Shown here in pieces: positions 41,825-52,575 of a DNA stretch of 64,000 nt. The position numbers and the translations under genes were made by a program. Every line of letters begins with the position of its first letter. Within the stretch, counting starts at the first letter, position 1. The stretch comes from Mytilus trossulus (Eukaryota; Mollusca; Bivalvia; Mytilida; Mytilidae), in the NCBI RefSeq assembly GCF_036588685.1, contig NC_086378.1, forward strand, positions 40,029,578-40,093,577, in the 5' to 3' direction. Below the pieces are notes generated by a model. The model was not told where the DNA came from. It did no database searches and worked only from the letters and a program-made list of their open reading frames with translations.

Positions 41825-43027
41825 AATTCTGTGGGCATTAAAACTGCTTTTCTTCAAGGAGAGAAAATGCAAAGAGAAGTCTACTTGAGACCTCCTAAAG
41901 AAGTTGAAGCAACTTGTTAAGTCTGGCGCCTTAGCAAATGTGTATATGGTCTTGTTGATGCATCCTTAAAGTGGTATGAAAAAGTTAAAGCAACATTGCT
42001 AGATTGTGGAGGAACAGTGTCCAAAATTGATTCAGCAGTTTTTTATTGGTATAATGAAAAAGGTTTGACTGGTGTCCTAGCAGTTCATGTAGATGACTTT
42101 CTTTGGGCAGGATCCAGTTCCTTTGAGAAAAGTGTTGTGTCCAGAATTAGGGATATGTTCAAGGTAGGGAAAGAATCCTGTGAGTCTTTCAAATATTTAG
42201 GTCTTGACCTCAGCCAAGAAAATGAAACTATTGTTCACAGCCAGCAAGACTATGTCAGAATGTTGAAGACTGTTTTAATAGATAAAGACAGAGTTAAAAC
42301 ATCTCCTCTTTCATCATCAGAACAGACACTATTGAGGTAAAAAATAGGACAATTATTATGGTTAGCAAGACAAACACGTCCAGACATTGCGTTTGATGTT
42401 GCTGCTATTTCTTCAAAAATTAAGTCTAGCACTATTTAAGATCTAAAGGAAGTCAATAAAATAATTAGGAAGGTGCAAAACGATCCCATTTCACTGCAAT
42501 TCCAGAATCTTGGACATAATGTGAAATTTATTTTGTTCAGTGATGCATCATTTGGAAATCTTCCAGATGGTGAAAGTCAGGGTGGTTATGTTGTGTTTTT
42601 TATGGGCGATGATGGTAAAGTGAACCCAATCACTTGGCAGTCTAAGAAATTAAGAAGGGTTGTACGTAGTACTTTGGCAAGTGAAGCTTTGGCCTTAGCT
42701 GATGGTGTGGACTGTGTTATATCTTTAGCAGCTCTGTTTAAGGAATTAATGCATAATGAGAACGATTTGATGCATACTCCAGTAGATTGTTTCGTTGACA
42801 ACAAAGACCTTTATCATGCAATATACTCTGATAAACCTGTTGGAGAAAAGAGATTGATGGTGGAGATCAATGTAATAAAGCAATTGCTTCAAGGTGGAGA
42901 GCTTAAAGAAGTTAAATGGATTCAGACTAATGAACAAATCGCCAATGTTCTTACAAAGCATGGTGCTTCTGGACAAGACATCTTACGTTGTTTTGAAAAA
43001 GGACTTTTGAATTCAAGCCTTTTGTAA
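41825..43027 (+). pseudogene. Ty1/copia reverse transcriptase-RNase H remnant
   Basis: One continuous frame with three stops (41,918, 42,338, 42,437) and no frameshift. The order is KTAFLQGEKMQREVYLRPP, VYGLVDASLKWYE, VHVDDFLWAG (RT motif C), SFKYLGLDL, GQLLWLARQTRPDIAFDV, then RNase H with FSDASFGNLPDG, WQSKKLRRVVRSTLASEALAL, VDNKDLYHAI and NEQIANVLTKHG. The layout fits animal copia (GalEA-like). The first catalytic Asp of the RT is replaced: the frame reads GIKTAFLQG where DVKTAFL is expected. Integrase and gag are missing. A purine-rich run at 43,046-43,063 could be the polypurine tract, but I cannot identify an LTR. Confidence 0.88.
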
Positions 43028-43063
43028 TTAGTGCAACTGACAATAAAAAAAGGAGAAGAAAGA

Positions 43064-44558
43064 TCAGATAAATACTCGATACTATGACATTTTAATTGCC
43101 TTCATTTTCATTTTTATTTGGACATTAACATTCTAGTGAAAAGAGAAAAGGATTAGATTGTTAACTACTGTGTTTTCTATTTTGTTTATATTATTTTCAG
43201 GTACATGTTACTTGGTGGGTTTAGTTTATAGTTTAGTAAAGATATTAGAATAGATAATAGAATTATATTGAAGCCATAAAAAGCCAATCAACACCTTGGA
43301 TTTTTTACTTAACCCATTGTAAAAATTGTGGAAAGTCTTTTAAGTAGTAGAACAAACAAGAAAAAAATCAGCAAAACTGATCTTGATATTGAAAGTTTAT
43401 GTTCCTGTAGTCCAAAATGAAATTTTCAATTATTTTCTATCAAAGTCATACATTACAGTCAGTTTAAATTGAGCTGTGAAATTTGTAATATAAGTCACAT
43501 TATGCTCAGATAGGATGTTTCTGACTTCAAATTGACTAAGGATTAAGAATAAAGCAAAGCAAAGATTTCTGAGCAACTTTTTTGGCTCTTTAGGTGTCAG
43601 ACCACCAATAACTCCCTCCAATTTAGAACGTATGTAAAAGTAGTCCTACTTTGACACAAAATAGTGCTTTTGATGGCATTGTTTACTTAAACTAACCAAT
43701 AAATTTGCAGAAATGAAACTTTTGGTGAAAGGGAAATATATTTAGACTATTTTGAGCCAAAATTCACTTGCCTATGAGTTTGCATTAAAAATTCAGGATT
43801 AATGCGCTACATAGTACACTAATTTAAGATTTCCAGAAAACCGGGAGTTATTTTGGTAGTACCTGTCTTTTCAAGTTTAGAAATTTGTTACAAAACTTTA
43901 AACATTAGTTGAAAATTGGCATGTAGAAAGTTGATACATGTACAATTCAGGATATACCTGGTTTTCTTGAAGTTAAACTTAAGGTAAAATATTTAGAAAG
44001 CTGTGAAAATTGCAAAATTTGGTTGAACAGATAGGGATTTTTAATTGGTGGTCTGACACCTTAAGCTTGAAAACGTGTTTGTTTGAAAAAAATCATCTGA
44101 AAAGTTAGATTAAAGGGTGCTTGAAATTTCCGGATGTTTTGTCATTGGGGGACACATATTCGCCGTTTTTGCACATCCATTTAAAACCAAATAACCGCAG
44201 CTTTTAACCATTTTTATCAAATCAATTGCATTATAGATGAATAGCAGACTTTTCAAAGGTGTAAAGAATTCAAAATTAGGGCATTCAGTCAAATATTTAC
44301 TTAGAAATACTTCTTTGAAATCATATTTTTTATTCAGGAAATTGTCCGAAAATCGTTGTCCGTTTTTCGGTCATTTTCGGTAGGAGCCGCACTTTTGTTT
44401 CAGTTTAAAAAAATATCATATTTGTTATAAAAATATAATTTACCGGTACATTTCTTCCATTTCAGCCATCCTTTGAAGTTTTTACACCTCAAAATCCTAA
44501 AACGGCGAAATTGTGTCCCCGGCGAAAATGAGCCCCCAAATTTAGTTAAAAAAACCGG
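43064..44558. other. intergenic stretch with a small inverted repeat
   Basis: No gene. GGGGGACACATATTCGCCG (44,146-44,164) and the inverted CGGCGAAATTGTGTCCCCGG (44,505-44,524) could bound a ~380 bp MITE. Otherwise AT-rich sequence without recognised content. Confidence 0.35.
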
Positions 44559-45389
44559 TCTCACTAATTAGCGACAACAAGAATTTTAGCGACAACAAGC
44601 GTCAACAAAAATCATTTTAGCGACAACAAGCGACAAGAAACTATTTAGCGACAAGAAAACATATTTTTTTTAATTAAAATTAATTAGTGCAATGAATATT
44701 AAAAGAATATGCAAAAGAAAATAATTTTAGCGACAAGAAAGTTAAAATTGATAGAAAAAAATGAAACATTATTTACATATTTATTTTATCATCTATAATG
44801 TATTACAGCCAGTATTACGTTTAATTATTGTATTATGATATTACCATTCCTTGTGTTTTAGAACACATTATTTATCTTATAATTTGGGATTTACTTTATT
44901 TAAATTCGGGATTTCGGGATTTCGTGTTTTTAAGCCCGGGATTTCGGGATCAGGACCCCTCCTATCCCCCCTTATCTCTTTCTTCTTCACAAATGTTAAT
45001 TTCTTCATCTACCAATAGACTAATATCAACTTCACAATATCTTTCTTCCTCACAAATGTTTCATTTCTTCGTCTATCTATATAATAAAACATTTTAATAA
45101 GACATATCAGCTCGTAAATTAAAAAAACCCACATTACATTCAAATTTCTTTATATCTAATAAAAAAAAATGTTTTCTTGTCGCTAAATAGTCTTCTTGTC
45201 GCTTGTTGTCGCTAAAATAAGTCATGTTGTCGCTGAATGAATGAATGATCTTTATTCTCATAAACCAAATACATAGTTACAGAGATATTACAATAATATA
45301 TATATAACATATATAAGATATAGCATGTGTGAAATACAAAATTAATATGATAAATATTTACACAAATGATAAATAAACATATAGTTGTA

Positions 45390-48300
45390 TTAACCAGGAC
45401 GATAGACTTTCACAGAAATAGATTTAATAAATCTACAAAGTTTCTCAAGTTCAACAATATTTTGGGTTGAACATACTTGTTTTAATTTGATAACATTTAT
45501 ATTTTTAATACAATAATGAGGTAAGTATTTGCATCTTTCATCTTTGAAATAATTACAAGACATGATATAATGGTATTCATCACCAATGTCAGCTGAGCCA
45601 CAAAGGTGACACAATCTTTCAGATCTTGGTATGTTGCGCCACCTTCCCGTCTCAATGGGCAAACGGTTATTCCCACATCTAAATTTACATAAGGTTATTA
45701 ATAAATTAAATGGAAGAACTGATAAATAGTGTTCAAATTTAAAAACATTTTTGTACAATATATAACACAGCCCCTTGGGCGAAGTGTTCATTTCTGTTGA
45801 CCATTCTTGAATGAACTGATCTCTTAATCTTTGCTGAACACTCAATACAACCCAACGTTTCTCAAATAAGTTGTGACTTTGCCATATATTTGACATTCCA
45901 CAGTCATCAAAAATTTTCTTTATATATAATATCCATTTACTATCATAACCATAGTTATTAAAATTTACATATAACAGCTTATATAATAAACATGATATTT
46001 TGCTCTCTTTTCCTTCTTGTAAACGACACCAGAAATTAATCATACGTGACTTGACGGTAACAGAAATGGGACATCTTCCCAATTCCCCATAGACCATAAA
46101 ATTGGGGGTCGAATTTTTTAACCTCAATATATGTTTGCAAAAACGCAAATGAACTCTCTCAAGAATATCTAAATTTTCGAATCCCCATATCTCACACCCA
46201 TAAGTTAGTATAGGAACAATAGCCTTATCAAACATATCGAGTTGGCACTCGATCGACAAGTTATTTAATCTGGATTTTTTTATCACAGCATACATTGCTT
46301 TAATCGCCTGGTCACGAAGATATTTTCTGGTGGAAAGAAATGAGCCACTTCTAGAAAATACAATACCAAGATATTTATAACTACTGACTATCTCAATTTC
46401 ATTTCCATCTATATTAAATAATAAGTTTCTAGGTATTCTACCTTTTGAGAATATCATAACTTTCGTTTTATTTATATTACTTTTCAATTTCCATTGTTTG
46501 CAATACTCTGAAAATTTGTCCAACATACATTGTAAATCATGGCTAGATTCAGAAAGTAGTATTGTGTCATCAGCATACAATAACAGAAAAAATTTAAAAT
46601 ATACAAAAAGTTCATTTTCAATATCTTTTGTTACAGACTGTATTCCTTCAATATTAGACTTTTCTAAAAATTCTTGTAAATCATTTAGATACAGGGAGAA
46701 AAGCAAAGGAGAAAGGTTTTCCCCTTGTCTAACTCCTGTTTCACAAGCAAAAATATCAGAAACTTCTGAATTATGAACAATTTTAGATTTGACATCATCA
46801 TACATATTTTTAATAATTCTTAGAAATTTTCCGTTCACATGGTTTAATATCAGTTTAAAAAATAATGAGTTTCGATGGATAAAATCAAAAGCTTTTTCGA
46901 AGTCGACAAATACACAAAATAATTTCTTCTTTTTCACCCGCAATAATTCAAATAAAGCATGTAATGAAAAAACATGATCTGTTGTGGAATAACCTTGCCG
47001 GAAACCTGCTTGGTTTTCGTTTAAGATGTTATAATTTTCAATAAAATCCCCAAGTCTGTCGTTAAGAATTGAAGTGAAAACTTTCCCAAGACAAGACAAA
47101 AGTGTAATCGGTCTATAATTTTTGGCGTCTAATTTACTCCCCTTGTTTTTGAAAATAGGTATTACATTTCCAATAAGCCAAGCCTCAGGCAAGATTCCCG
47201 TATCAAATACAATATTAAATAAATATACATAAATATCAACCATACAATCAAGAGAAGAAGCAATATATTCATTAATTACTTGGTCTTCACCCGGTGATTT
47301 ATTATTTTTAGCTTTTTTTACAGCTTTCAAAATTTCCTCCCGGGTTATTGGACAATTCAAATTTTCATTTACTGTATCAGAATTTACATCGTTTTCTATC
47401 AAAAACTCATTTTCGAACTTATTTTTGTTTAAGTCCTTGAAAAAATCAAATAAATTTTGCAGTGAAATATTGCTTTTCTCTCTTTTTCTACCTCTATTGA
47501 ACAATTTCCAAAATTCTTTGGGATATTTTGTTTTCAATCCCTTCATCTTTTTACTCATTTCAGTATTATGATTCTTGATATTAACATCCATAACTTTTTT
47601 ATAATGCAATTCACTTTGTCTAAGTCGTTCTTTAAAAATGTTCGACCCATGATGTTTGTATAACCTCTGAGATTTTCTAAATTCTCGTTGCGCTTTTTTA
47701 CAATCTTTATTGTACCAGTCTTTACTAAACTGGTTCTTTGAGCACTTAAACATAGTTTTATTAAATGTCGAAGTTCCGAATGTTGCCTTGGCAGATTCGG
47801 TTAAAGTATCACAAATATCAGTAACAATGTTATTCATATCATATTTAGTAACATTATTTACATCATTTACATATGCAGACAATCTATTACATATATCATC
47901 AACCTTATTTCTATCTATATTGTTCTTATACTCATTACATTTTTCATTTTTCCATTTATTTACTCTTTCGTCACCACAACAAAGTGTTTCTGTTAACAAT
48001 TTGTCTTGTATGTCATTATTTGTATACAATTGAAGAGACAAAGGAGAGTGTACATCTGAAAATAGTTTACAAAAATTTAACACTTCAAGTTTACAAATGT
48101 TGTATAAAAAATGAGTAGAACTCAACGCATAGTCAATAACGCTAGAATTTCTACTAGTTGGACTACCTGTTTTGTTTTCTTCCAGTCTACCGTTAAGAAT
48201 AAACATTCTGTTATTTTTACAAAAATCAATAAATTTTCTTCCATACCCATTTACTACAGTATCTATACTATTTCTCAGTCTTGGTATACCAAGTTCATCT

Positions 48301-48968
48301 AAAACATCAACATCACTTAATTCATTATAATCTGTGAAATTATTTTCAAAAGAACTATCTTTATCAATATTATAAAAATCAGACAAATTTCCCGTGCGAC
48401 TATTAAAATCACCAAGCATAGTAATATAGTTTGTTTTACTACAAAAATTTTGTAATTCAAATTCAATTTCAGTAAATGCATCTTCTGATGTATATGAAGT
48501 ATTTATCGGTGGGATATATATAATTCCAAAAATAGCATCTTTTGGTAAATCTAAAACTTTTTTGTCTATACTAAACCAAAGTACAAATTGGCAGTCTGAC
48601 TGAATATATTTAATATACTTGTCTAAGTATTTTTTAAAACCCAAAGCAATACCACCCGATTTGTGATTTGCTAGCTTCTTTCTGTTTTTATAATGAAAAA
48701 TGAAATTATCACAATCTATTTCGTCTACATCATCTAGTTTTGTTTCTGTTAAACATACAATATCATGGTTATCTAATAATGACTTAAATTCAGGATACAA
48801 AAGTTTTGTTTTTATACCACATACATTTAATGAAAGGATTTCAATAGTTTTGTTGTGAACATCAATACATGTATCTTTATTTACAGGTAATGAACAAGAA
48901 GAGTGAAGGTCGCTAGTTTGTTTACACTGGTCATTTCTAACGGTACTTTTAAATCCTCCACGGTATTC
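45390..48968 (-). CDS. LINE #4 ORF2: APE endonuclease-reverse transcriptase
   Basis: An intact ~1190-codon frame that opens right after the ORF1 UAG. The endonuclease begins with ILSLNVCGI (near 48,845) and continues with CLTETKLDD, IIYIPP, MLGDFNSRTG, SSVIDYALS and SDVHSPL. The RT shows FRQGYSTTDHVFSLHAL, FVDFEKAFDFIHR, GVRQGENLSPLLFSLYLNDL and YADD at 46,567-46,578. The C-terminus has TYGCEIWG, LPIETGRWRNIPRSERLCHLCG and GDEYHYIMSC, a CxxC...HxxxC motif. The first AUG in frame is near 48,419, inside the endonuclease, so ordinary initiation would remove catalytic residues. I therefore give the start as the codon after the UAG and infer readthrough or non-AUG initiation. The product would perform target-primed reverse transcription in the nucleus. 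Confidence 0.9.
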   Translation of the reverse strand, partial: EYRGGFKSTVRNDQCKQTSDLHSSCSLPVNKDTCIDVHNKTIEILSLNVCGIKTKLLYPEFKSLLDNHDIVCLTETKLDDVDEIDCDNFIFHYKNRKKLANHKSGGIALGFKKYLDKYIKYIQSDCQFVLWFSIDKKVLDLPKDAIFGIIYIPPINTSYTSEDAFTEIEFELQNFCSKTNYITMLGDFNSRTGNLSDFYNIDKDSSFENNFTDYNELSDVDVLDELGIPRLRNSIDTVVNGYGRKFIDFCKNNRMFILNGRLEENKTGSPTSRNSSVIDYALSSTHFLYNICKLEVLNFCKLFSDVHSPLSLQLYTNNDIQDKLLTETLCCGDERVNKWKNEKCNEYKNNIDRNKVDDICNRLSAYVNDVNNVTKYDMNNIVTDICDTLTESAKATFGTSTFNKTMFKCSKNQFSKDWYNKDCKKAQREFRKSQRLYKHHGSNIFKERLRQSELHYKKVMDVNIKNHNTEMSKKMKGLKTKYPKEFWKLFNRGRKREKSNISLQNLFDFFKDLNKNKFENEFLIENDVNSDTVNENLNCPITREEILKAVKKAKNNKSPGEDQVINEYIASSLDCMVDIYVYLFNIVFDTGILPEAWLIGNVIPIFKNKGSKLDAKNYRPITLLSCLGKVFTSILNDRLGDFIENYNILNENQAGFRQGYSTTDHVFSLHALFELLRVKKKKLFCVFVDFEKAFDFIHRNSLFFKLILNHVNGKFLRIIKNMYDDVKSKIVHNSEVSDIFACETGVRQGENLSPLLFSLYLNDLQEFLEKSNIEGIQSVTKDIENELFVYFKFFLLLYADDTILLSESSHDLQCMLDKFSEYCKQWKLKSNINKTKVMIFSKGRIPRNLLFNIDGNEIEIVSSYKYLGIVFSRSGSFLSTRKYLRDQAIKAMYAVIKKSRLNNLSIECQLDMFDKAIVPILTYGCEIWGFENLDILERVHLRFCKHILRLKNSTPNFMVYGELGRCPISVTVKSRMINFWCRLQEGKESKISCLLYKLLYVNFNNYGYDSKWILYIKKIFDDCGMSNIWQSHNLFEKRWVVLSVQQRLRDQFIQEWSTEMNTSPKGLCYILYKNVFKFEHYLSVLPFNLLITLCKFRCGNNRLPIETGRWRNIPRSERLCHLCGSADIGDEYHYIMSCNYFKDERCKYLPHYCIKNINVIKLKQVCSTQNIVELEKLCRFIKSISVKVYRPG

Positions 48969-48971
48969 CTA
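48969..48971 (-). promoter_or_regulatory. in-frame UAG between LINE #4 ORF1 and ORF2
   Basis: The codon order is GGA CAG AAC TAG GAA TAC CGT. The next ~180 codons are open, without AUG, through the first endonuclease strand. Because this copy is otherwise undamaged, the stop is unlikely to be random decay. Candidate readthrough signal. Confidence 0.6.
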
Positions 48972-50261
48972 GTTCTGTCCTTTTCGGGGTCCTCTACGGG
49001 GTTGTGAAAATTTCGACTGGTTGAATTCTCTCGGTCGAGCTCCTTGTTCGTTGTATTGGTGGCGTGAACGTGTCTGTCTATCGTTAGTGTCCATTTCTTT
49101 AGTGGTGTCTTTTGGTGTAAATTCGTTCCCTTCAATAAATAAGCGGTCCCTCTTGAAGAAAGCTTTTTTCCTTTGACGACGTGCCTCTTGAAAGTGGGGC
49201 CACAGTGCCTTCCTACGGTCGTTTATCTCCTTCGGAAACTGTTCGTTTATGCCGTATTTTGTGTCTTTTAATTCTCTAGCTGCTTTCCGTACGAGTTCTC
49301 GTTGCTTGAAATTTACAAATCTACATACTATTGGTTTAGTAACAAATTTAATAGAACCGTCAGGATTTTTTTCGGTGAATTTTTTACCGAAACGATGAGC
49401 TCGATGAAATTTTGGTAATGATTCCATTTTTAATTCCACTGTCATAAAATTTTCGATAATTTTCTCTGTTTCCTCCGACTGTTCAGACTCGTCATACATT
49501 GGGATACCCGTAAAAATCAAATTCTCCCTCATCGACCTAGTTTGGAGATCTAGTTGTCTTTCGTTGAGATCTTCGAAATCTGTTCGTAGTTTATCAATAG
49601 TTTTGGTTGCTTCTTCGTTTTCAGAGCGGATCTCTGTCAGGTTTTTTTTTACTTCTCGGACATCCTTTTTGTTATTTTCGAATTCTGCATTGATAAAGTT
49701 CAAACCTTTTTCAACCTCGTCGACTCGTTTATTGATACTCTCGATACCTTTAACCATACTGTTGACCGTTTTATCAAATTTGTTAAGTTTTTCGGTAAGT
49801 TTGTCAATGTTTGATATTTTCTCACATATCATGTCTACTTTTTGGGTTAAAAGATCAATTTTCCCTCCGTTATCTATGAAAGCTGGGTTCATATTCGAGT
49901 GCATCATTGGCTGCATGTAAGTATTTTGAGGGGTACCAGGAAAAAAACCTAGGGTTGATGGTGTTGGCGAGGTTTGCAAGAAGTTTGGATTCTGAATGTT
50001 ATGGAATTGCTGATAATTTCTATTATGTTCGACCATTGGAGATTCGTGAACAGGAGTACTTTGTATCGACATGTTTGACACAGGTTTAATTGGATTGTCA
50101 GTAGATTTAAGATTCTTACTTTTGTTTACACTTTTGGTTACACTATTACTATCAGTGTGAGTACTATTCGATTTCCTTTTATTTGGTTTCTCACCACTTG
50201 TGTTCTGTCCGTTTGATTTATTCCTTTTCCTTTTTGGTTTATCACTTTTCTTTGGATTCAT
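48969..50261 (-). CDS. LINE #4 ORF1: L1-like RNA-binding protein
   Basis: 430 codons. The order is a basic head (MNPKKSDKPKRKRNKSNG), a Ser/Asn/Pro-rich linker to about residue 125, and a coiled coil (~130-245) with regular heptads. An RRM-like domain follows (MRENLIFTGIP to KPIVCRFVNFKQRELVRKAA, ~250-335), then a C-terminal domain (KYGINEQFPKEINDRRKALW, ~340-385) and a basic tail (RGPRKGQN). This is the trimeric ORF1p architecture known from L1: RNA binding, chaperone activity and RNP assembly in the cytoplasm. It ends in UAG with ORF2 in the same frame, so an ORF1-ORF2 fusion could arise by readthrough. Confidence 0.9.
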   Translation of the reverse strand: MNPKKSDKPKRKRNKSNGQNTSGEKPNKRKSNSTHTDSNSVTKSVNKSKNLKSTDNPIKPVSNMSIQSTPVHESPMVEHNRNYQQFHNIQNPNFLQTSPTPSTLGFFPGTPQNTYMQPMMHSNMNPAFIDNGGKIDLLTQKVDMICEKISNIDKLTEKLNKFDKTVNSMVKGIESINKRVDEVEKGLNFINAEFENNKKDVREVKKNLTEIRSENEEATKTIDKLRTDFEDLNERQLDLQTRSMRENLIFTGIPMYDESEQSEETEKIIENFMTVELKMESLPKFHRAHRFGKKFTEKNPDGSIKFVTKPIVCRFVNFKQRELVRKAARELKDTKYGINEQFPKEINDRRKALWPHFQEARRQRKKAFFKRDRLFIEGNEFTPKDTTKEMDTNDRQTRSRHQYNEQGARPREFNQSKFSQPRRGPRKGQN

Positions 50262-50480
50262 AAAGACTGTCTATTTATTTTCCACCAGAATGAATTAAAT
50301 GTTTTTGTCAAAACCACATATAAACACATCATAATCCATTTTGAAATTCAAAATTTGAGGAGCGAAAAAATAGTCGACATTTTATTTCACACATGCGCTT
50401 GTTGACGCTTGTTGTCGCTTGTTGTCGCTAATTAGTGAGACCCAAAAAAACTGTCAAATTAGGTGCAATTTGGGTACCGT

Positions 50481-52289
50481 CACGTTAGGCACACCTCCAG
50501 AAAGGCAGAATCGTGACTAAATTTATAATTGTTTTAATTTTCAACAAGATTTTTTTTTAAAGCATGGGTGTGTTACGCGCACCAAAGTACATCCATTTTA
50601 TAATCAATATCCAAAAAAAACCCATTTCCAATACTGATTTAACAACCACATGCACACATAATATAACCTTTATAAATTAGTGTCGAGCGAAGCAGTTCAT
50701 AGCTTTTTAGAAAGCTAAAACTTGTTTATATATAATTTTCAGAATCAAGAACGCGCTTTTGTTCACAGAGTTTAGACACACAGTGCAGACAAACAATAAG
50801 ATACAGAAATGAATATGCGGCAAAATCGATATTCCCGATTTCTAACATACTGACGAACTTATTAACTGATGATGTCTTCTCTAGAAATGGAACAGTTAAA
50901 CAGAATGAAAGCAAGATTCGAGGCATTACGTGCAGAGGTACCTCTACTCTAGTCAATCTGCTAAGCAAGCTAATATGAGGCAGGCATTACCTGTAAATGG
51001 GGACGAAGTCTATGATTTTTTGCATGAGGGGTTCATGCTTATATACTGGCGAGTTTTGGATGTGTCTATGGGCCACTCCATATCTCTCGGCCGGAATTCA
51101 GAATAAAATTCTCGGAACGTGTCTAAAGTTTTTTGGTCATTTATACAGGTCTTCACAGGTTGTTATCTACGTTTTGATATGAATCTGGGTCCGTCCGTAG
51201 TATTTTTAAATGTAAAACAACTGAAGACTAAACTATTTGTATGTAATGGTATATGTTGAAGTCTGTTTAAATTCACCGAATATTTATTTATTATGTATTA
51301 CGTGTTGCTGCTTCTGGGAAATAAGTGTCTCGAAATTTCAGCACTACATTGTATTTTTAAAACTTGTCAAAACACACTGAGATCAAAGAAGCCAAGCTGC
51401 GAAAATTTGTACATCAGTGTTTTTACCCACCCAAGCTGACTATTTTATTTGAGAAAAATGTTATTTTCGTTATTAATCACTCAAAGACAATTCATATAAC
51501 AATCAGTGATATCAAAGATTTCAAATTATGCCTAATCAGCAATTAAAATTCAATCAACAGTAATTAAAAGTAATAAAAAAATAAAGTGTAACAATGCAGC
51601 CACGAATTTTATTTAATTAATATTCTGTATTCAGCTTTTAATAGATAAACATAAATTTTAATATAAATATATATGTAACATATACATACTATTAATGAGA
51701 TTAGGGCGAACGAACTCAGGGCGAACGGAACACCAGGGCGAACAAAGTCAGTGCGAACGAACCTAGGGCGAACATGTAATCAGGGCGAACGATCCCGATA
51801 CCTTTTGATATGGTCCCTTGATGACCCTTGACGACGCAGTTATATTTATTTTAAAACGACCGCTGTACACTGTATGTGTCTGGGTCAATTATAACGTGGT
51901 AGTGTCTGTTGTCTCGATAACATGTAAACTATTATAGCTAATTATGTTTGAAGATTTAACCACGGGATACTGTGTATTTCATCATAGACTTACGGGAGAG
52001 TGCATTCTGGTTAAAATATTAATATTAGATGGGAAAACAGGAAGATAATATTCTTATCAAAAGTATTTATTTCAATCGGAATCAAAGAAATATATTCAAA
52101 TTATATACTGTATTTATGTTTCTAAAGAAACTAACAATGATTGAAATCAGAATATTTTCACAGTTGAAATTAAGAAATGAAGTATTTTATATATGACGAG
52201 ATACTCTGCTTTGGCATTTTTGAATATTCATTTGTAAAGGAAACATAAAAATTAAATCTAAATAAATTCTTACATCCTACAAAAAAAAT
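50481..52289. other. intergenic stretch with two small repeats
   Basis: No gene supported. ATGAGGCAGGCATTACCTGT (50,975-50,994), followed by AAATGGGGACGAAGTCT, recurs at 59,741-59,777 and marks a dispersed repeat. An irregular CAGGGCGAACGA array (about six copies, 14-18 bp apart) spans 51,702-51,800. The rest is AT-rich. Confidence 0.5.
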
Positions 52290-52575
52290 TGTTTATAAAC
52301 AAAAAACCTTAGAAAAAAACTCACTAAATTAAGAATAAGTGCACACTCATTAGCATTAAAAAATGGGAGGTATGCAAGACCAAAAATACCATCTAATGAG
52401 AGATTTTGTAAATTTTGCATAGAAAAAAATTGAAAATGAGATTCATTTCTTGATTGAATGTCTGCAATATAAAAACATTAGATCTAAATATAAAATTAAT
52501 GATATTAGTTCAAATAATTTGGATGAAAATTTTACCAAAATGTTAATTCCTATGTCATTATGTCTGAAAAGGAAT
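52290..52575 (+). pseudogene. LINE ORF2 C-terminal fragment
   Basis: The plus strand reads LTKLRISAHSLALKNGRY, then RFCKFCIEKN with a stop, then ENEIHFLIEC and KNIRSKYKI. This is the CxxC...HxxxC C-terminal motif of the LINE ORF2 family seen elsewhere in the window. Only ~90 codons remain, with one in-frame stop and no 3' tail identified. Confidence 0.75.

Larger units (their letters stand above)
45241..50393 (-). mobile_element. LINE #4: intact APE-type non-LTR retrotransposon
   Basis: The full structure reads on the minus strand: 5' UTR (~50,393-50,262), ORF1 (50,261-48,969), ORF2 (48,968-45,390), 3' UTR and a short ATTC tail (about three units, 45,238-45,248). Both ORFs are open along their whole length with all catalytic motifs present, so it is the best candidate for a recently active element here. 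It sits inside the GCGACAACAAG fold-back element. I see no clear target duplication. Confidence 0.9.
44559..50447. mobile_element. fold-back element with GCGACAACAAG repeats, hosting LINE #4
   Basis: The left end CGGTCTCACTAATTAGCGAC (44,555-44,574) is matched inverted by GTCGCTAATTAGTGAGACC ending near 50,443. Both ends carry repeats of TTAGCGACAACAAG/GCGACAAGAA (44,568-44,740) or their complements (45,176-45,235 and 50,397-50,433). AAAAAAAC flanks both sides (8 bp, low complexity). The block at 45,176-45,235 is in inverse orientation to the left end. The element before LINE insertion was probably ~0.75 kb and near-palindromic. There is no transposase. Confidence 0.6.
40084..50480. mobile_element. 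candidate large element bounded by 19 bp inverted repeats
   Basis: ACGGTACACAAATTGCACC at 40,084-40,102 is matched, inverted, by 50,462-50,480 with 18 of 19 positions identical. If the fold-back element at 44,559-50,447 is a later insertion, the host element would be about 4.5 kb and would hold the copia fragment. I see no clear target duplication, so the pairing could be between two independent copies of one family. Confidence 0.35.
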
